Below, piece after piece: positions 35,901 through 43,522 of a stretch of 64,000 nucleotides of DNA. The notes under the pieces are model-generated. The model was not told the DNA's origin, did not search any database, and saw only the letters and a list, made by a program, of their open reading frames with translations. The stretch is from Cliona cf. orientalis (Eukaryota > Porifera > Demospongiae > Clionaida > Clionaidae). How positions within the stretch are numbered: the first letter of the stretch is position 1; each line of letters opens with the position of its first letter. Both the position numbers and the translations under genes were made by a program. The DNA is taken from positions 6,186,135 to 6,250,134 of the forward strand of contig OZ005692.1 of assembly GCA_963930775.1 (NCBI GenBank), written 5' to 3'.

Positions 35901-37866
35901 CGGATCGGTAGGATAGGAGCATTTCGCGGAGAAAACTTTCGCGGAATGTTAAAACTGGTCGCATAATGGGTGTGGCATGCCTAGAATTTCGTGGAGAAAA
36001 CTTTCACGGATGGCTGAAAAATCACGAAATTCGTGAAAGTTTTCTCCCTCGAAAGTTTCCCGCTATACGGTATAACCATGCAGGTGTATGTATTATCTCC
36101 TTTGTATGTTCAGGGTACACACAGATCTCTACAAGCCAATCAAAAGGCAAAAGCAACTGTAGGAGCAATAATTGATGGATTTGGATCTCTAGGTACCATA
36201 AATCTTCATTTCATCCTCAGTAATATAATAATATTATGGTGTCCATGTGCCCTGCTAACATTAACTTTGTTTATGTTTCAATATCATACAAATTAACATG
36301 AATGCATTGTACTATACACTAGATGTACATGTACTTCTTTATACTCCTTCTGACTAACAGGGGCTGCTACTGGACCTCTCATAACTGGTTGGGTGTCTGA
36401 TGACTTTGTAAGTACGTAATGTACTAGAGTTATAAGCCTGCAGTGTTCCCTTGCACTTGCACACCTAGCCTATGGATGTCAAATAGTGGGGTGGGGCATA
36501 CTAATACTTAGATCATAGTTGTAACAAATACTGCAGTCTGATTGGTCATTAGCAGGTATCTAGTACCAGAACCCCTACAAGATTTTGATAGAACCCCTAC
36601 AGCTTTGTATCCTCGGGCTATTACAGTGTTCTACTATTATGATCTAAACTTGTTAGACACTGTTTAGTCGGTTTCCATACATGTAATTTAGAAGACCTCA
36701 GGGCTCCGTAGAATCCTCACTGCGCTCAGGATTCTACATAGAGCCCTTTGATCTTCTAAATCATGTAGAAACCTCCTAAACAGTGTCTAACTAATATTTA
36801 GAGACTCCGAAGTATGATGGACATACAATATCACATGTACATAAAAATTATAATACAGATTTTTACATGTGTGATAAACATACATACGTACACATACAAG
36901 CGCCACAGAATAGATTCAAAGCGGGATTAATTGCCTCACACTAAAGCGCTAGGAATAATGCGGGATGGAAAGGGATACTAGTATTGAACATAATTATTAT
37001 TATATACAGTGTGTAACCTCAAGAGTACCCACTTTTGATACCTGATACCTTATGCACAACTTTCAGTCTTGCGCACATGACTAAGCCAAGAAGCTTTGCG
37101 AGGGTTGTTTTAAACACTCGTTTTCTATCATTGTCTACTGGATCACACTTATCTTGCACTTGCGGCTTATCATAAATTTGCTACCATAGATGCTGATTGT
37201 TTATTGTTTTCAGTGTTAGCTGCATACTTTTTTGTGTAAGCTTTATTACTCTGTTGAGTGCATAATAATATGGTCTGGCAGTGCAAGCCACGTACCTTAT
37301 TATGAATGATGATGCTGAGATTGGAGGTAAGAGTGGAGAGCTTTTTGTCCATTGTTTTGGCCTTTAATTAAAGACATGCTTCCAGTTGAGCACATAATAT
37401 TTCGTTGTTACCATAAAATTTTGCAATTTAATGGAGAAATCGTAAAAAAAAAAAAAATCTTCACTGCATGGTTGGACACACTGATGAAAATTGAATGTTG
37501 GCCTTGGCCTTGGATTGTCTAGGACTTGATGCATGATATTATTATGATATATCTCTTCGATCACCACAGGGATGGGATAATGTTTTCTATGTTCTAATGG
37601 CAGCTTGTTTTTTATCTTCAGTTGTAAGTTGGTTCTTTTTGAACTGATTGATCTCCTAGTTATTCATGACTGTGTGTAGATGTTGAGCAGGCTGCTGTTT
37701 GGCGAATTCAAGTATTATTATCAAAAATTAGAGAATATTAGAAGGAGGTCAGAAATTTAACTATTCATATGTACTGATCATTGATACATTGTAAATTTCT
37801 CACAGGGCTAAACCTGAAGACCAGCAGACTCTTGTATCAAACCAGGCGGAGGAATCTAAGTTATAG
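8364..37866 (+). CDS. SLC37: SLC37-type sugar-phosphate/phosphate antiporter, about 20 exons
   Basis: Exons: 8364-8445, 12434-12527, 13069-13147, 14118-14173, 17537-17637, 17695-17849, 19327-19400, 19952-19992, 20901-21176, 21701-21742, 22311-22401, 22466-22543, 25514-25599, 30609-30657, 32633-32706, 36114-36192, 36361-36407, 37570-37623, 37680-37747, 37806-37866 (TAG). All have AG/GT borders and matching phases. With the exon at 4623 the model is about 575 residues; human SLC37A1-A3 have roughly 500. Family landmarks are YHMSRKPFS near residue 35, SGFIADRVNLRYFL, STGWPGVVAVMGNWFGKKNRG (about 152-172), FAKLVAYTFLFWLPYY, DVGGIFG, NGPYALITTAVS (about 459-470), and AIIDGFGSLGAATGP. This is a 12-helix MFS carrier; SLC37A1/A2 exchange glucose-6-phosphate for phosphate in the ER membrane. 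Similarity is to A1-A3 rather than A4. Exon 20901-21176 encodes an acidic, Ser/Gln-rich central cytosolic loop (about 242-333), which explains the extra length. The C-terminal tail is hydrophilic. The weakest boundary is the 22466 acceptor. Exact substrate is not decidable. Confidence 0.93.
8460..8665. mobile_element. MITE family M1, copy 1 (GTATAGCGGGAAACTTT ends)
   Basis: Begins right after the 8364-8445 exon. Terminal CGTATAGCGGGAAAC and TTTCCCGCCGTACGG, with internal GGAGCATTTCG-GGAG and TGTGGCATGCCTA-AATTT, match the better preserved copy at 35863-36071 and the copy at 32371-32584. Confidence 0.85.
8680..10330. repeat. composite intronic repeat, first copy
   Basis: Contains ATAAAATTGAAGGATGAAGT-AGGGATGGCAGGGTCA at its left, its inverted partner near 9405-9440, a GAAAGAAAGAAAGAAAG run (10154-10177) and the trailing GATCTTGGTCTTATTAGA and GGAGATTCTGATTTTGACAC. 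The same modules in the same order form the three tandem units at 25.7-30.5 kb. Confidence 0.8.
10485..10703. mobile_element. 219-bp MITE, ends ACCGTATTTCTTTTAAAAAT / ATTTTTAGAAGAAATACGGT
   Basis: Near-perfect terminal inverted repeats of about 20 bases. The left half matches (inverted) the fragment at about 4127-4190. There is no coding capacity. TA flanks both ends, consistent with a Tc1/mariner-type duplication but not proof. Confidence 0.85.
10704..11882. other. intron sequence, nothing recognised
   Basis: AT-rich intron without a convincing exon or structured repeat. A short GAGCTCTGTAGAGCACATAC word at 10868 belongs to a dispersed family also seen at 13167, 16008 and 24071. Confidence 0.5.
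11883..12352. mobile_element. 470-bp pogo/Tigger-like non-autonomous element
   Basis: Ends CAGTGGAACCCCGCTTA and GAGGGGTTCCACTG, flanked by TA on both sides (11881-11882, 12353-12354). Repeated AGCGGACA-type words sit near both ends. CAGTRGAACC ends with TA duplications are typical of pogo/Tigger members of Tc1/mariner. No transposase remains. Confidence 0.85.
12715..12890. repeat. GGGTAAGCGCCCATGGGCGCTTA family, several copies
   Basis: Inverted words CCTGGGTAAGCACCCATGGGC and CATGGGCGCTTACCCAGG flank CCCCTTGAAATGAG. Relatives: 16840-16980, 19535-19622 and the half copy at 16491-16510. All lie in SLC37 introns. Confidence 0.75.
13150..13690 (+). repeat. dispersed repeat shared with 24.72-25.04 kb
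   Basis: TACTAGTCGCTCAG, TGGCGATTTTT, CGATTACTTTACCC and TTGCGCATGCGCG occur in the same order at both places. A run of GACAACAACAACAATGAC is internal here. No coding sequence, class unknown. Confidence 0.7.
15620..15936. mobile_element. 317-bp MITE, ends CAGGGGCGTACC...GGTACGCCCCTG
   Basis: Perfect 12-bp terminal inverted repeats. The interior holds GGGCGTGGTCAAAAAGTGGG. ATCT lies immediately left and AATCT right, too weak to call a duplication. It lies in the SLC37 intron between exons 14118 and 17537. Confidence 0.8.
16005..16405 (-). repeat. dispersed repeat R5, copy 1
   Basis: Read on the minus strand it matches 42410-42960 and part of 44640-44895, sharing AAAAATCGTTGACGC, ACTCTGACTCTCTGGCTAGC-like, GAACCATTGAATCTTGAA-like, TTTATCCCCTTTTCTGC and the AGAGCTCT end. 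No coding sequence; possibly a retroposed family, class not determined. Confidence 0.7.
17934..18257. mobile_element. MITE, ends GTGCCCAGACCCCACCC / GGGTGGGGTCTGGGGAC
   Basis: Inverted arms also share GGAAAGGGATCTGGTGAATT with its complement near 18205-18230. It lies 85 bases after the 17695-17849 exon. Confidence 0.8.
18261..18723. mobile_element. 463-bp MITE, ends CAGTGTGGATTATAA / TTATAATCCACACTG
   Basis: Perfect 15-bp terminal inverted repeats, directly adjacent to the preceding MITE. No coding capacity and no clear flanking duplication. Confidence 0.8.
18780..18938. mobile_element. 159-bp MITE, ends ACCGTAAATTGC / GCAATTTACGGT
   Basis: Perfect 12-bp terminal inverted repeats bordered by TT on the left and AT on the right. 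Shares the ACCGTA tip with unrelated-looking MITEs elsewhere in the window. Confidence 0.8.
22713..22820 (+). repeat. GGACT minisatellite block, inverted copy at 23494-23611
   Basis: Irregular tandem of CTGGACT/TGGACTC words bounded by GGTGCAAAACCTGGACT and GACGACCATTTCCAA. The block at 23494-23611 is the same sequence on the other strand, with nearly the same word order. It lies in the SLC37 intron 22544-25513. Confidence 0.85.
23494..23611 (-). repeat. GGACT minisatellite block, second copy
   Basis: Inverted partner of 22713-22820, about 670 bases away. Both can form a long hairpin in intronic RNA. Confidence 0.85.
24150..24695 (+). repeat. dispersed repeat, inverted copy at about 62010-62600
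   Basis: Shares GAAGCTACC, AGTGAAAGTATCACAGA, ACCATTACCTTA-GCGTTCA, ACTCTCTCCTCACTGAAATG and TTCGGGGC-CGCTCAGGCTCGC with the distal inverted copy. Includes an (AT)n run at 24616-24632. Confidence 0.75.
24720..25040 (+). repeat. second copy of the repeat at 13150-13690
   Basis: Same order of words: GACGACCTTTACC, TACTAGTCGCTCAG, TGGCGATTTTT, CCGATTACTTTACCC and a closing GTGCATGCGCACGCAGGG. Confidence 0.7.
28070..28587. mobile_element. 518-bp TIR element nested in composite unit 2
   Basis: Ends CAAGGGGTGGTCTCTCCTAT and its complement at the right; arms of about 50 bases include TCTGCGACCGGGGTCAC. ATAAT flanks both sides, a likely 5-bp duplication. Sister units lack it, giving an empty site for comparison. 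Confidence 0.88.
29478..29551 (+). repeat. TTACACACTAA minisatellite
   Basis: About six units of ACACACTAATT with minor variants, followed by a 13-base A run near 29556. Confidence 0.85.
30163..30513. mobile_element. 351-bp PIF/Harbinger-like MITE
   Basis: Ends GGCCACTCCAATGA and TCATTGGAGTGGCC, extended by TTTCTCATCA/TGATGAGAAA. TTA precedes and follows it (30160-30162, 30514-30516). The uninterrupted target CTACTTATAGAGTC exists in sister repeats, so the three-base TTA duplication is well supported. That duplication and GG ends are typical of PIF/Harbinger. Confidence 0.88.
30667..32356. mobile_element. 1.7-kb element with dense subterminal CATGAAAT/ATTTCATG repeats
   Basis: Ends read CTAGTAGACGTATT and, inverted, CTACTAGACAGTATT. 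About 350 bases inside each end are filled with variants of CCCATGAAAT and CCTATGAAA in both orientations. The middle holds another repeat (31131-31450). No transposase is visible. It occupies most of the SLC37 intron 30658-32632. Confidence 0.75.
31131..31450 (-). repeat. repeat related to 34505-34625
   Basis: On the minus strand it shares AGTCTGGTGGTAGATTCGAC, CGCCATTA and CTGCAGTGAGGAGTGTG with the segment near 34510-34620. Confidence 0.65.
32371..32584. mobile_element. MITE family M1, copy 2
   Basis: GTATAGTGGGAAACTTTCAA at the left, CTCGAAAGTTTCCTGCTA at the right and TTTTCTCCACAAAAT modules inside; inverted relative to the other M1 copies. It ends about 48 bases before the exon at 32633. 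Confidence 0.85.
32958..33031. repeat. poly-G then poly-C tract
   Basis: A run of about 31 G is followed within 20 bases by C runs interrupted by A. Lengths of such runs are unreliable in assemblies. C runs also occur at 38346, 41089, 50348, 57152 and 61487. Confidence 0.8.
33455..33594. mobile_element. 140-bp MITE, ends CAGAGTTGCCAGG / CCTGGCAACACTG
   Basis: Imperfect 13-bp terminal inverted repeats flanked by CATGTA on both sides. That hexamer is very common here, so the duplication is only suggestive. Confidence 0.7.
34110..34240. mobile_element. snap-back palindrome (AAACTATG-TTGCCCAGGAT)
   Basis: Arms of about 55 bases pair GATAAACTATG, GCCCAGGATA and ATATACCACC with their complements around a CTCGGGCTACGCCCTCGAG centre. 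A 95-codon ORF through it is an artefact. Confidence 0.85.
34390..34850 (+). repeat. SINE-like repeat ending in TTTGAC units
   Basis: Starts with CTCGAGCTCAAGCGAGCAGCG and AGCGAAGCGAGA words also at 3150-3210. Contains the segment shared with 31131-31450 and ends in ACTTTGACTTTGACTTTGAC. A short tandem 3' tail is typical of SINEs or LINE tails, but no clear pol III boxes were identified. Confidence 0.5.
34867..35076. mobile_element. MITE family M2, copy 1 (ACCGTATAGCCGGAAA ends)
   Basis: Inverted ends ACCGTATAGC-GGAAA and TTTCCAGCTATACGGT; interior has repeated AAATTTGGCGGTT and AACCGCCAAATTTAA words. A second copy interrupts the GPC1 copy B intron at 56154-56355. Confidence 0.88.
35166..35311. 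mobile_element. snap-back palindrome (TACTAGTGCTGTATGGAAT)
   Basis: Near-perfect arms of about 60 bases around GAGGGCGAAGCCCGAGGG. Small palindromes follow at 35393-35455 (GGGCAATATC pairs) and 35622-35695 (AGTTACAAGACCTTAATTGG pairs). Confidence 0.85.
35863..36071. mobile_element. MITE family M1, copy 3 (best preserved)
   Basis: Ends ACCGTATAGCAGGAAATTTT and GAAAGTTTCCCGCTATACGGT less its last base; GAGAAAACTTTCGCGGA modules inside. TA borders both ends. It lies 42 bases before the exon at 36114. Confidence 0.88.
36652..36791. mobile_element. GTTAGACACTGTTTAG palindrome, copy in SLC37 intron
   Basis: About 140 bases with arms GTTAGACACTGTTTAG, GGTTTC-A-ATG and TTAGAAGA, and a CACTGCGCTCAGG centre. 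Other copies at 45761-45900 and 46683-46830. Confidence 0.85.
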
Positions 37867-38408
37867 TATTTTTCATTTGTGATTTTTAATTCCATTTGTT
37901 TTAACTTTTATTTATATTACTTAATCAATTAGAGGACACTTCCAAACTTTTGATCGTTACAGGAAAAAGATACTGTAATCACAGTATATAATTATTATAA
38001 TAATTATAAACGTCATGTCATTGAGGGTGCACTTCCAAACTATTTAACGATCTGCGCGCGAAAATTTGAAAGCCACGCCCACTTTTGTTGACCACACCCC
38101 ACCATTTTCGCCCGTTATTGGGTGTGCATTATTAAGAATCGCCCATGCTTTTCACTCTTCATCGCTCAAAAACCATGAAAACCGTTCAGGTGAGCAGCTA
38201 CTAATGAACTGGCTAGCGATTTTGAAGCTTTAGTATAGCGTTTTATCTAGCAAAATGCTAGTGACATTATTTATTGATGTAAACTAAGGCATGTTAGCAC
38301 TAATTAATTGTATGCCTCTGAGCCTAAGGGGGGTGCTCGAGCACCCTGAGCACCCCCCCCCCCCCCCTGGATACGCCACTGATTATGGTAGGGTTAGTTT
38401 CCAGGGTT
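37867..38408. other. SLC37 3' flank, repeat fragments
   Basis: No AATAAA was found close to the stop. CGCGCGAAAATTTGAAAGCCA-CGCCCAC at 38053-38085 resembles 6262-6295. A C run and CTGGATACGCCACTG near 38346-38382 look like one end of a CAGTGGCG-type MITE. Confidence 0.5.
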
Positions 38409-39172
38409 TGTTTGTTCTTTATAGGAGATCGATGCTATATACTCCTATAAAGTGCTACTAAAATTCTTCTAAAACCTCTAAAATCCCGCTAAGATCTACT
38501 AAAACCTCTAAATCCTGCTAAGACCTCAAAAATCCTATTACAACCTCTAAAATCCTGCTAAGGCCTACTAAAACCACTAAAATCCTAGTAAGACCTCTAA
38601 AATCCTGCTGAGACCTGCTAAAACCTCTAAAATCCTGCTGAGACCTACTAAAACCTGTAAAATCCTGCTGAGACCTATTAAAACCTCTAAAATCCCGCTA
38701 AGACCTCTAAATTTCTGCTAAGGCATAGCTACTAAAGCTATTAAAATCCTGTTAAGACCTCTGAAATCCTATTAAAACCTCTAAAATCCTGGTAGGACCT
38801 CTAAAATCCTGCTGAGACCTACTAAAACCTCTAAAATCCTATTACAACCTCTAAAATCCTGCTAAGACCTCTAAAATCTATTAAGACCTGTAAAATCCCA
38901 ATAAAGCAATATTACCTAGCCTATGACCTTTAAATTTTGTAGGGCTCTATATGTATGCATAAACCATGTAAGTTAACCTGATTGAACAGGTAATTATTTA
39001 CAAAAATAAAGCATTCAAACAACACTGCAACTAGTACATGTATGAATATAGCTACTTCATATCAACTAGCACTTTGTACCAGACTTGCATCTGAAGCCAA
39101 ATACCTTAAAACCGAAAAGACCGGTTTTAATGAACAAAAATTCAACCATTTTTGCCCCAAATTAAGCCAGGT
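38409..39172 (+). repeat. repeat R1 copy 2, CTAAAATCCTGCTAAGACCT array
   Basis: Inverted copy of 120-760. The tandem part (about 38455-38900) has roughly 20-base CTAAAATCCTGCTAAGACCT units mixed with ACTAAAAC. Its 3' flank (TTGCATCTGAAG, ACCTTAAAACCG, CCAAATTAAGCCAGGTATA) matches copy 1 and ends at the presumed acceptor of the DED-like exon. Confidence 0.88.
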
Positions 39173-40022
39173 ATACGCACTTTGGAATCGCATGGACACA
39201 TAACTCCTTTAAAATTAGATTTCTTGGAAGAAATTTTAATTGTATCACTCAAAAGGTATGATCTCTTGGATATTGTGGCAAAGTACAAAGAGAAGCAGTG
39301 CTATAAGGATGCAATAAAGAAACAAGAAAAGCTGTTAAAGAAAAGAAAATCCAGGAAACAAAAGAAACAAATTCCTCTTGCTGCACTGCAATCTGCAAGT
39401 TTGTATGAACTATTAGTGATCAAAAGCGCCAGTGAGTCAAGTAGACTACACCAGTTTCAGGTGACTTCCAGATGTTTTTGACCCAGTTTACACAGATAAC
39501 ACTCTCCATGAGATCCGCTTTGGATACTGGTGACCTGATGAAAATAAAACAAAATGTAAAATGTAGTTGATAATGGAGATGCAGTGATTCAAACACTACA
39601 GATGAAACTTTCTGCAGCAGGAATTAATAGACTGAGTGGTAGCAGTGGAGAAAGCTCAGGTGGTAAGGACATTTGAATTGCATCTTAATTAAAGCATTAT
39701 ATTTTCGAATTCCCCACCATGACATACATGTACTAAATCCTCTTTTCTAGGATCCGGAGTTGAACCTTCACCAGTGGAAGATTCATCTGGTCCAGCACAG
39801 CTAGGCAAGGTCAAAGCTGCAGCAACAAGCATGTCAAGTACCATCACCTGGCTATCCCCTTGAATATGTCCTATCCTAAAGTATCAGCATCTAAATCGTG
39901 TTATCTTCAGAGTACAGATTACTAATCTGTACTCTGAAGATAATACTGGAGAAACTGTTGAAGACAGTGGCTATGGACATGGATGTGTGTCATATGTACC
40001 ATCACAGGAATTAAGCTCTTGA
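39171..40022 (+). CDS. DED-like half-domain protein, 5' end not found
   Basis: Exons 39171-39431, 39567-39662 (or 39659), 39751-39837 and 39913-40022 (TGA) are phase-consistent and give 183 visible residues. The start, TLESHGHITPLKLDFLEEIL then KRYDLLDIVAKY, resembles helices 4-6 of a death-effector domain (pattern LE..G.L....L.FL.ELL..I.R.DLL), as in FADD, caspase-8 or DEDD. Next comes a very basic stretch, KKQEKLLKKRKSRKQKK, which could be a nuclear signal. The rest is Ser/Gly/Glu-rich and ends VSYVPSQELSS. The strong donor GTGAGT at 39432 is supported because phase-0 continuation at 39461 would hit a stop in the next exon. The first DED half is not visible: upstream sequence is a repeat whose end coincides with the presumed acceptor (AAGCCAG at 39164-39170). 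It may be a real gene with a distant first exon, or a fragment. The DED call is pattern recognition only. Confidence 0.5.
39901..39943. repeat. perfect 43-base hairpin over a splice acceptor
   Basis: 21-base arms (TTATCTTCAGAGTACAGATT plus A, and the complement) around a single C. The candidate acceptor of the last DED-like exon (CAGAG, two tandem AGs at 39909-39912) lies in the left arm. Confidence 0.85.
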
Positions 40023-42400
40023 TTGTGAGTGCATGACTGCAATTAGTTTTATCTAGAAGTTAGTAGGTATAGGGAAACCTCCACCCTCACTAGATAATAA
40101 AATTATGCTGGCCAGTTAACTGCTTGAAGAGTTATTCTACTGGGCTATGAGTACAAGATATCAGGATTACTTTCAGCTCAGAGCTTTCTAAGCACACAAG
40201 ATCATAATATTATAGATCTGAATGATAGTTGTTCTGGGGAAGGGGATCAGCATTCCCTCTCACCCCTCAGAAGGCGTGGGGACGAGGCTAGATTCACCCC
40301 CTCTAGCTATCACATACTGCATGTACAGCGGATTTTTGGTTGTGTAGTTAATGATTACAGGCTGGTCAGGCTGGAGTTAACCATACAAGTTTCCATCGCA
40401 CACTTACCTCATTATAGCTATGGTTTCATATTATGCTAAAATTATGCTCTGTCAGCAGCCTGAAGTGGGAAGGTGGTATACACCACAAGATCAAAATCAG
40501 CCATACAGTTTAGTAGACAGCAGTTAGCATGCTTCTTTTGTCTCTTTTTTGGAAGAACCAGCTTGGAAGGAGGTGGATAAGAGCCTTATAGCAGGAGGTA
40601 TTGTACGTAATATGCTGTATGTACATGTAGGTATATGCATGTATCAGTGGCATAAGAAGATGTTTTGGAGTAGGGGTGCTGAGAATTAGTAATTTACTAC
40701 TTTAATATGGTGGGCTATACCCGTCAAAATGTAGGGGAATCTGGGGCATGCTCCCCCAGGAAATTTTGCATTCTCACATCTTTTTAGAGCGATTCTGGTG
40801 CATTCTGAGCATATTGGTTGACAAATATCTATTACAAATTTTAGTGACTTATTTCCACCATTAATTTTTGTTGGGCCGAAGTTCATTGTGACACTCCAAA
40901 TAAAAACCTGCTCATCCAAAACACTTGAGATAGCATATTATTATGCATACAGAATCGAGGCTACATACATAATATTATGCAAGTGTGCACGAGTAAATTT
41001 CTGAGGGTGTAGATATTGCATAATTACTGGGCAGGCTATGGGAGGAGGGGGCTGAGCCCCTATATTTTGAACTGGGGGAGCTGAAGCCCCCCCCCCCCCC
41101 AGCCCCCCTGGTTCTTACGCCAGTGTGTATGTCACACATTGGAATGCATTTGTCTGGTACTGTACATTGCCATACCTCTGGATTGGGTTAACCAGTTGCC
41201 GTCATGAAATTTAAAATCTAATTCTGAGGGCTATCTCTGACTTTTCAATATTAACACCCCTCAAATAATTTATTATACCGACACCCTTTTGTATTGAAAC
41301 AGCCTGCTGACGTTTCCATTGATTGTATACGTATATATAATGTACTTGTAGCTGCATGTAATTTGTTGTAGGAGAGCTCAGCTGTGCTTGTGGCAATGGC
41401 TGTTCCATTGGGGCGACTGTACGTTCATGCCATAGTCAGTCTTTTTTAGCTGCTTTAACGATTATCATTCATCACCCTCTTATTACTTATTCGGCACGTG
41501 GTCACAAGATTTTTGTGCACACTTATTGCACATGCCCCCTCCTTATTCAAATAGAGTGCAGAAGAGTGATTTGCAACCATTAATTGCAACATGAACTATA
41601 GAGCTTATGGAACACATACCCCGTGCGCTTATGAACTTATGTTAAACATTTTGATGCATACATGATGATAATCATTAGTTCAAGATCAAATAGCTTAATA
41701 ATATGAACTTATGTACATGTAGCTATTGCATAATTTAAATAATGATGCAAACATCGTGATTATAAGGGGATAATTATTAGTTCAAGTTCAAATAAGTGAT
41801 GAATAAGTTTACTAGTAGAAAAAAGTCCCTCTATTCCTAGTCTGGCAGGTCCTCTTGTTGAACGGGCTGGCCCCCCAGACTACTTTATTCTGTGGCTATA
41901 CCTTTTTTAGTGGCTTGTATTCTTTTAAGCTCAACTTCCTGTTGCTCTCCAACTTTAAGGGAACGCTTTCGCTCCCTTCTGATATCCATGGCACATGATG
42001 GCACTAGTAGCAAGACGTGTAATACAGGACTAAATGCATGTAGCATCCTGAGTGCATGTTAATCCATGCATAACACCACTGGCCCACATGTACACCTTTA
42101 TGGAGAAAGTGCTCAACAATAGCTAGACCTATATGAAGGGCACATGCATGCTGCTGGCTTACGTAACTTTGAACCCTTACTTATAAGCCACACTGTTTTC
42201 CTCACTGCCGGCAGCTGCATGATCTCCCTTGGTGCATGTGCCGGAGGGTTAATTATGGTAATTACAAAAACGGTTTGTTCACCAGCTTTGGCGTCATTTG
42301 CTGATTCTAAGTTTCTTGACTTCTCCGAGCATGACTTTACGTATAAATAGAATGTTGTAGATTGCGCACTATACGTATGTATGTATTAGTGCATGCGCTA
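40023..42400. other. intergenic, repeats
   Basis: Contains a TIR-type repeat at about 40645-41125 (CAGTGGCATAAGAA ... TTCTTACGCC) with a C run inside, a TAGTCTGG-GGGCCAGCCC repeat at 41840-41885, and the weak minus-strand exon at 41902. Otherwise no gene seen. Confidence 0.5.
41902..41989 (-). CDS. weak candidate small exon, unknown
   Basis: On the minus strand an ATG in a good start context (GCCATGG) opens a charged 29-codon frame, MDIRRERKRSLKVGEQQEVE and so on. It ends in a run of Lys followed by a GTATAG donor. If unspliced it stops after 34 codons. A phase-compatible downstream segment begins at 41416 after a poor acceptor (GTACAG) and encodes PMEQPLPQAQLSSP. The adjoining 41840-41885 sequence is a repeat also seen near 57531-57590. 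No family was recognised; it may be noise. Confidence 0.2.
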
Positions 42401-42404
42401 TGCA

Positions 42405-42960
42405 CTTGCAAAAATCGTTGACGCTTCAGTCCATGATCCACTGGAAAGCTTTTGACGATGGCTTCTTTTCAACTCTAAGGGTTACATGCATATTTAGCTG
42501 CCGTGCTATGTGCATTCTTGAGTTGTGGTACTCTTTGACTCTCTGGCTAGCTAAGCTTGTAGGCATTGCAGTGCTCAGTGAGAATATTGGATATGCAATA
42601 CTGCTCAGTGTACTTCAGCCTTGCACCAAGATTTTGCGTCATAGTCCTTCAAGATGTTTTGAAGAAGCTAGCTAATCATCAATATGGTCCCCTAGAATCA
42701 GAGGCTACTGTGAGGGAGGTTGACTTGATGCCGGCACCTCAGTGCAGAGTTCGATACAACACTTGTTGCTATGAGCCATTGAATCTTGAATAGCACTGCT
42801 GTGCAAGTAATGTTAGCCTCGTCCCCAGCTGTTAGTGCTATAGTAGCCTTTCCTCCACCCCCTGCAAACCTTTATCCCCTTTTCTGCATCTAACACTGAA
42901 ATGTATACCTAATGCCATGCAACCTGCTGAGGGCTTTATGTTCGAGAGAGCTCTAGTTAT
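42405..42960 (+). repeat. dispersed repeat R5, copy 2
   Basis: Longest R5 copy. Shares ATCGTTGACGC, ACTCTCTGGCTAGC, TTGTTGCTATGAGCCATTG, CACTGCTGTGCAA and TTATCCCCTTTTCTGC with 16005-16405 (inverted) or 44640-44895. ORFs through it are artefacts. Confidence 0.7.
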
Positions 42961-43361
42961 TCAAGAATCTATATCAACATTCTCGCTTTTTGAACATCGA
43001 TGCTACGGAATATGCATAATAGAGAACAGTTGCCTCACCTTTTGCTTCATGAGAGGCTTAGCGGTCGGGCTCACAAGTGCAGGCGCTTTGCACTCATGAG
43101 TGTGATAGAGCTTTTAGGTCCTATGTTGCACGATAGGTGAGCCTGCATGGGGAACTGGGCTGGAATAATTAAGCTGCAGTTAATTCAATTCCAATACGGA
43201 TTTTTGTATCTAGTAAAAAATCTGATGCAAACAAAGTATTCAGTTATCCATACAAAAGTAACGTATACGACAATCAAGGTCAGCAGTCATGAAATAGACA
43301 ACTGAAAGTTTTCCAATAGGAAATATTTAAACATGAGGCATTTATATAATTTCATTTTTAG

Positions 43362-43522
43362 AGCTTAACCCTGATAATAGAGGTGGCTGTGAATCTCACA
43401 GTGAATTAGGCAAACAGCTAAGCGGTAATGCAGACTACACGAAGCTGCAGATTGCTGGGCAAGATCCTTCGAGTAACTACACAATGGTTACGTTTTCTGC
43501 AGACAAAGGCAAGGATGCATAA
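43362..43522 (+). CDS. possible alternative last exon, tyrosine-motif tail
   Basis: A TTTTTAG acceptor is followed by an open frame of two bases plus 52 codons ending in TAA. The incoming phase equals that left by the exon ending at 39837, so it could replace the 39913 exon. The peptide is hydrophilic, Asn/Ser/Gly-rich, and carries DYTKL and NYTMVTF, tyrosine contexts that could be phosphorylated. No family was recognised. It lies 3.3 kb beyond the first stop, and the intervening sequence is repetitive. It could equally belong to an otherwise unseen gene or be a relic. Confidence 0.35.

Noticed and set aside
38455..38900. CRISPR-like regular repeats
   Set aside because: Units are contiguous and degenerate without unique spacers, in a eukaryotic setting; an ordinary tandem array.
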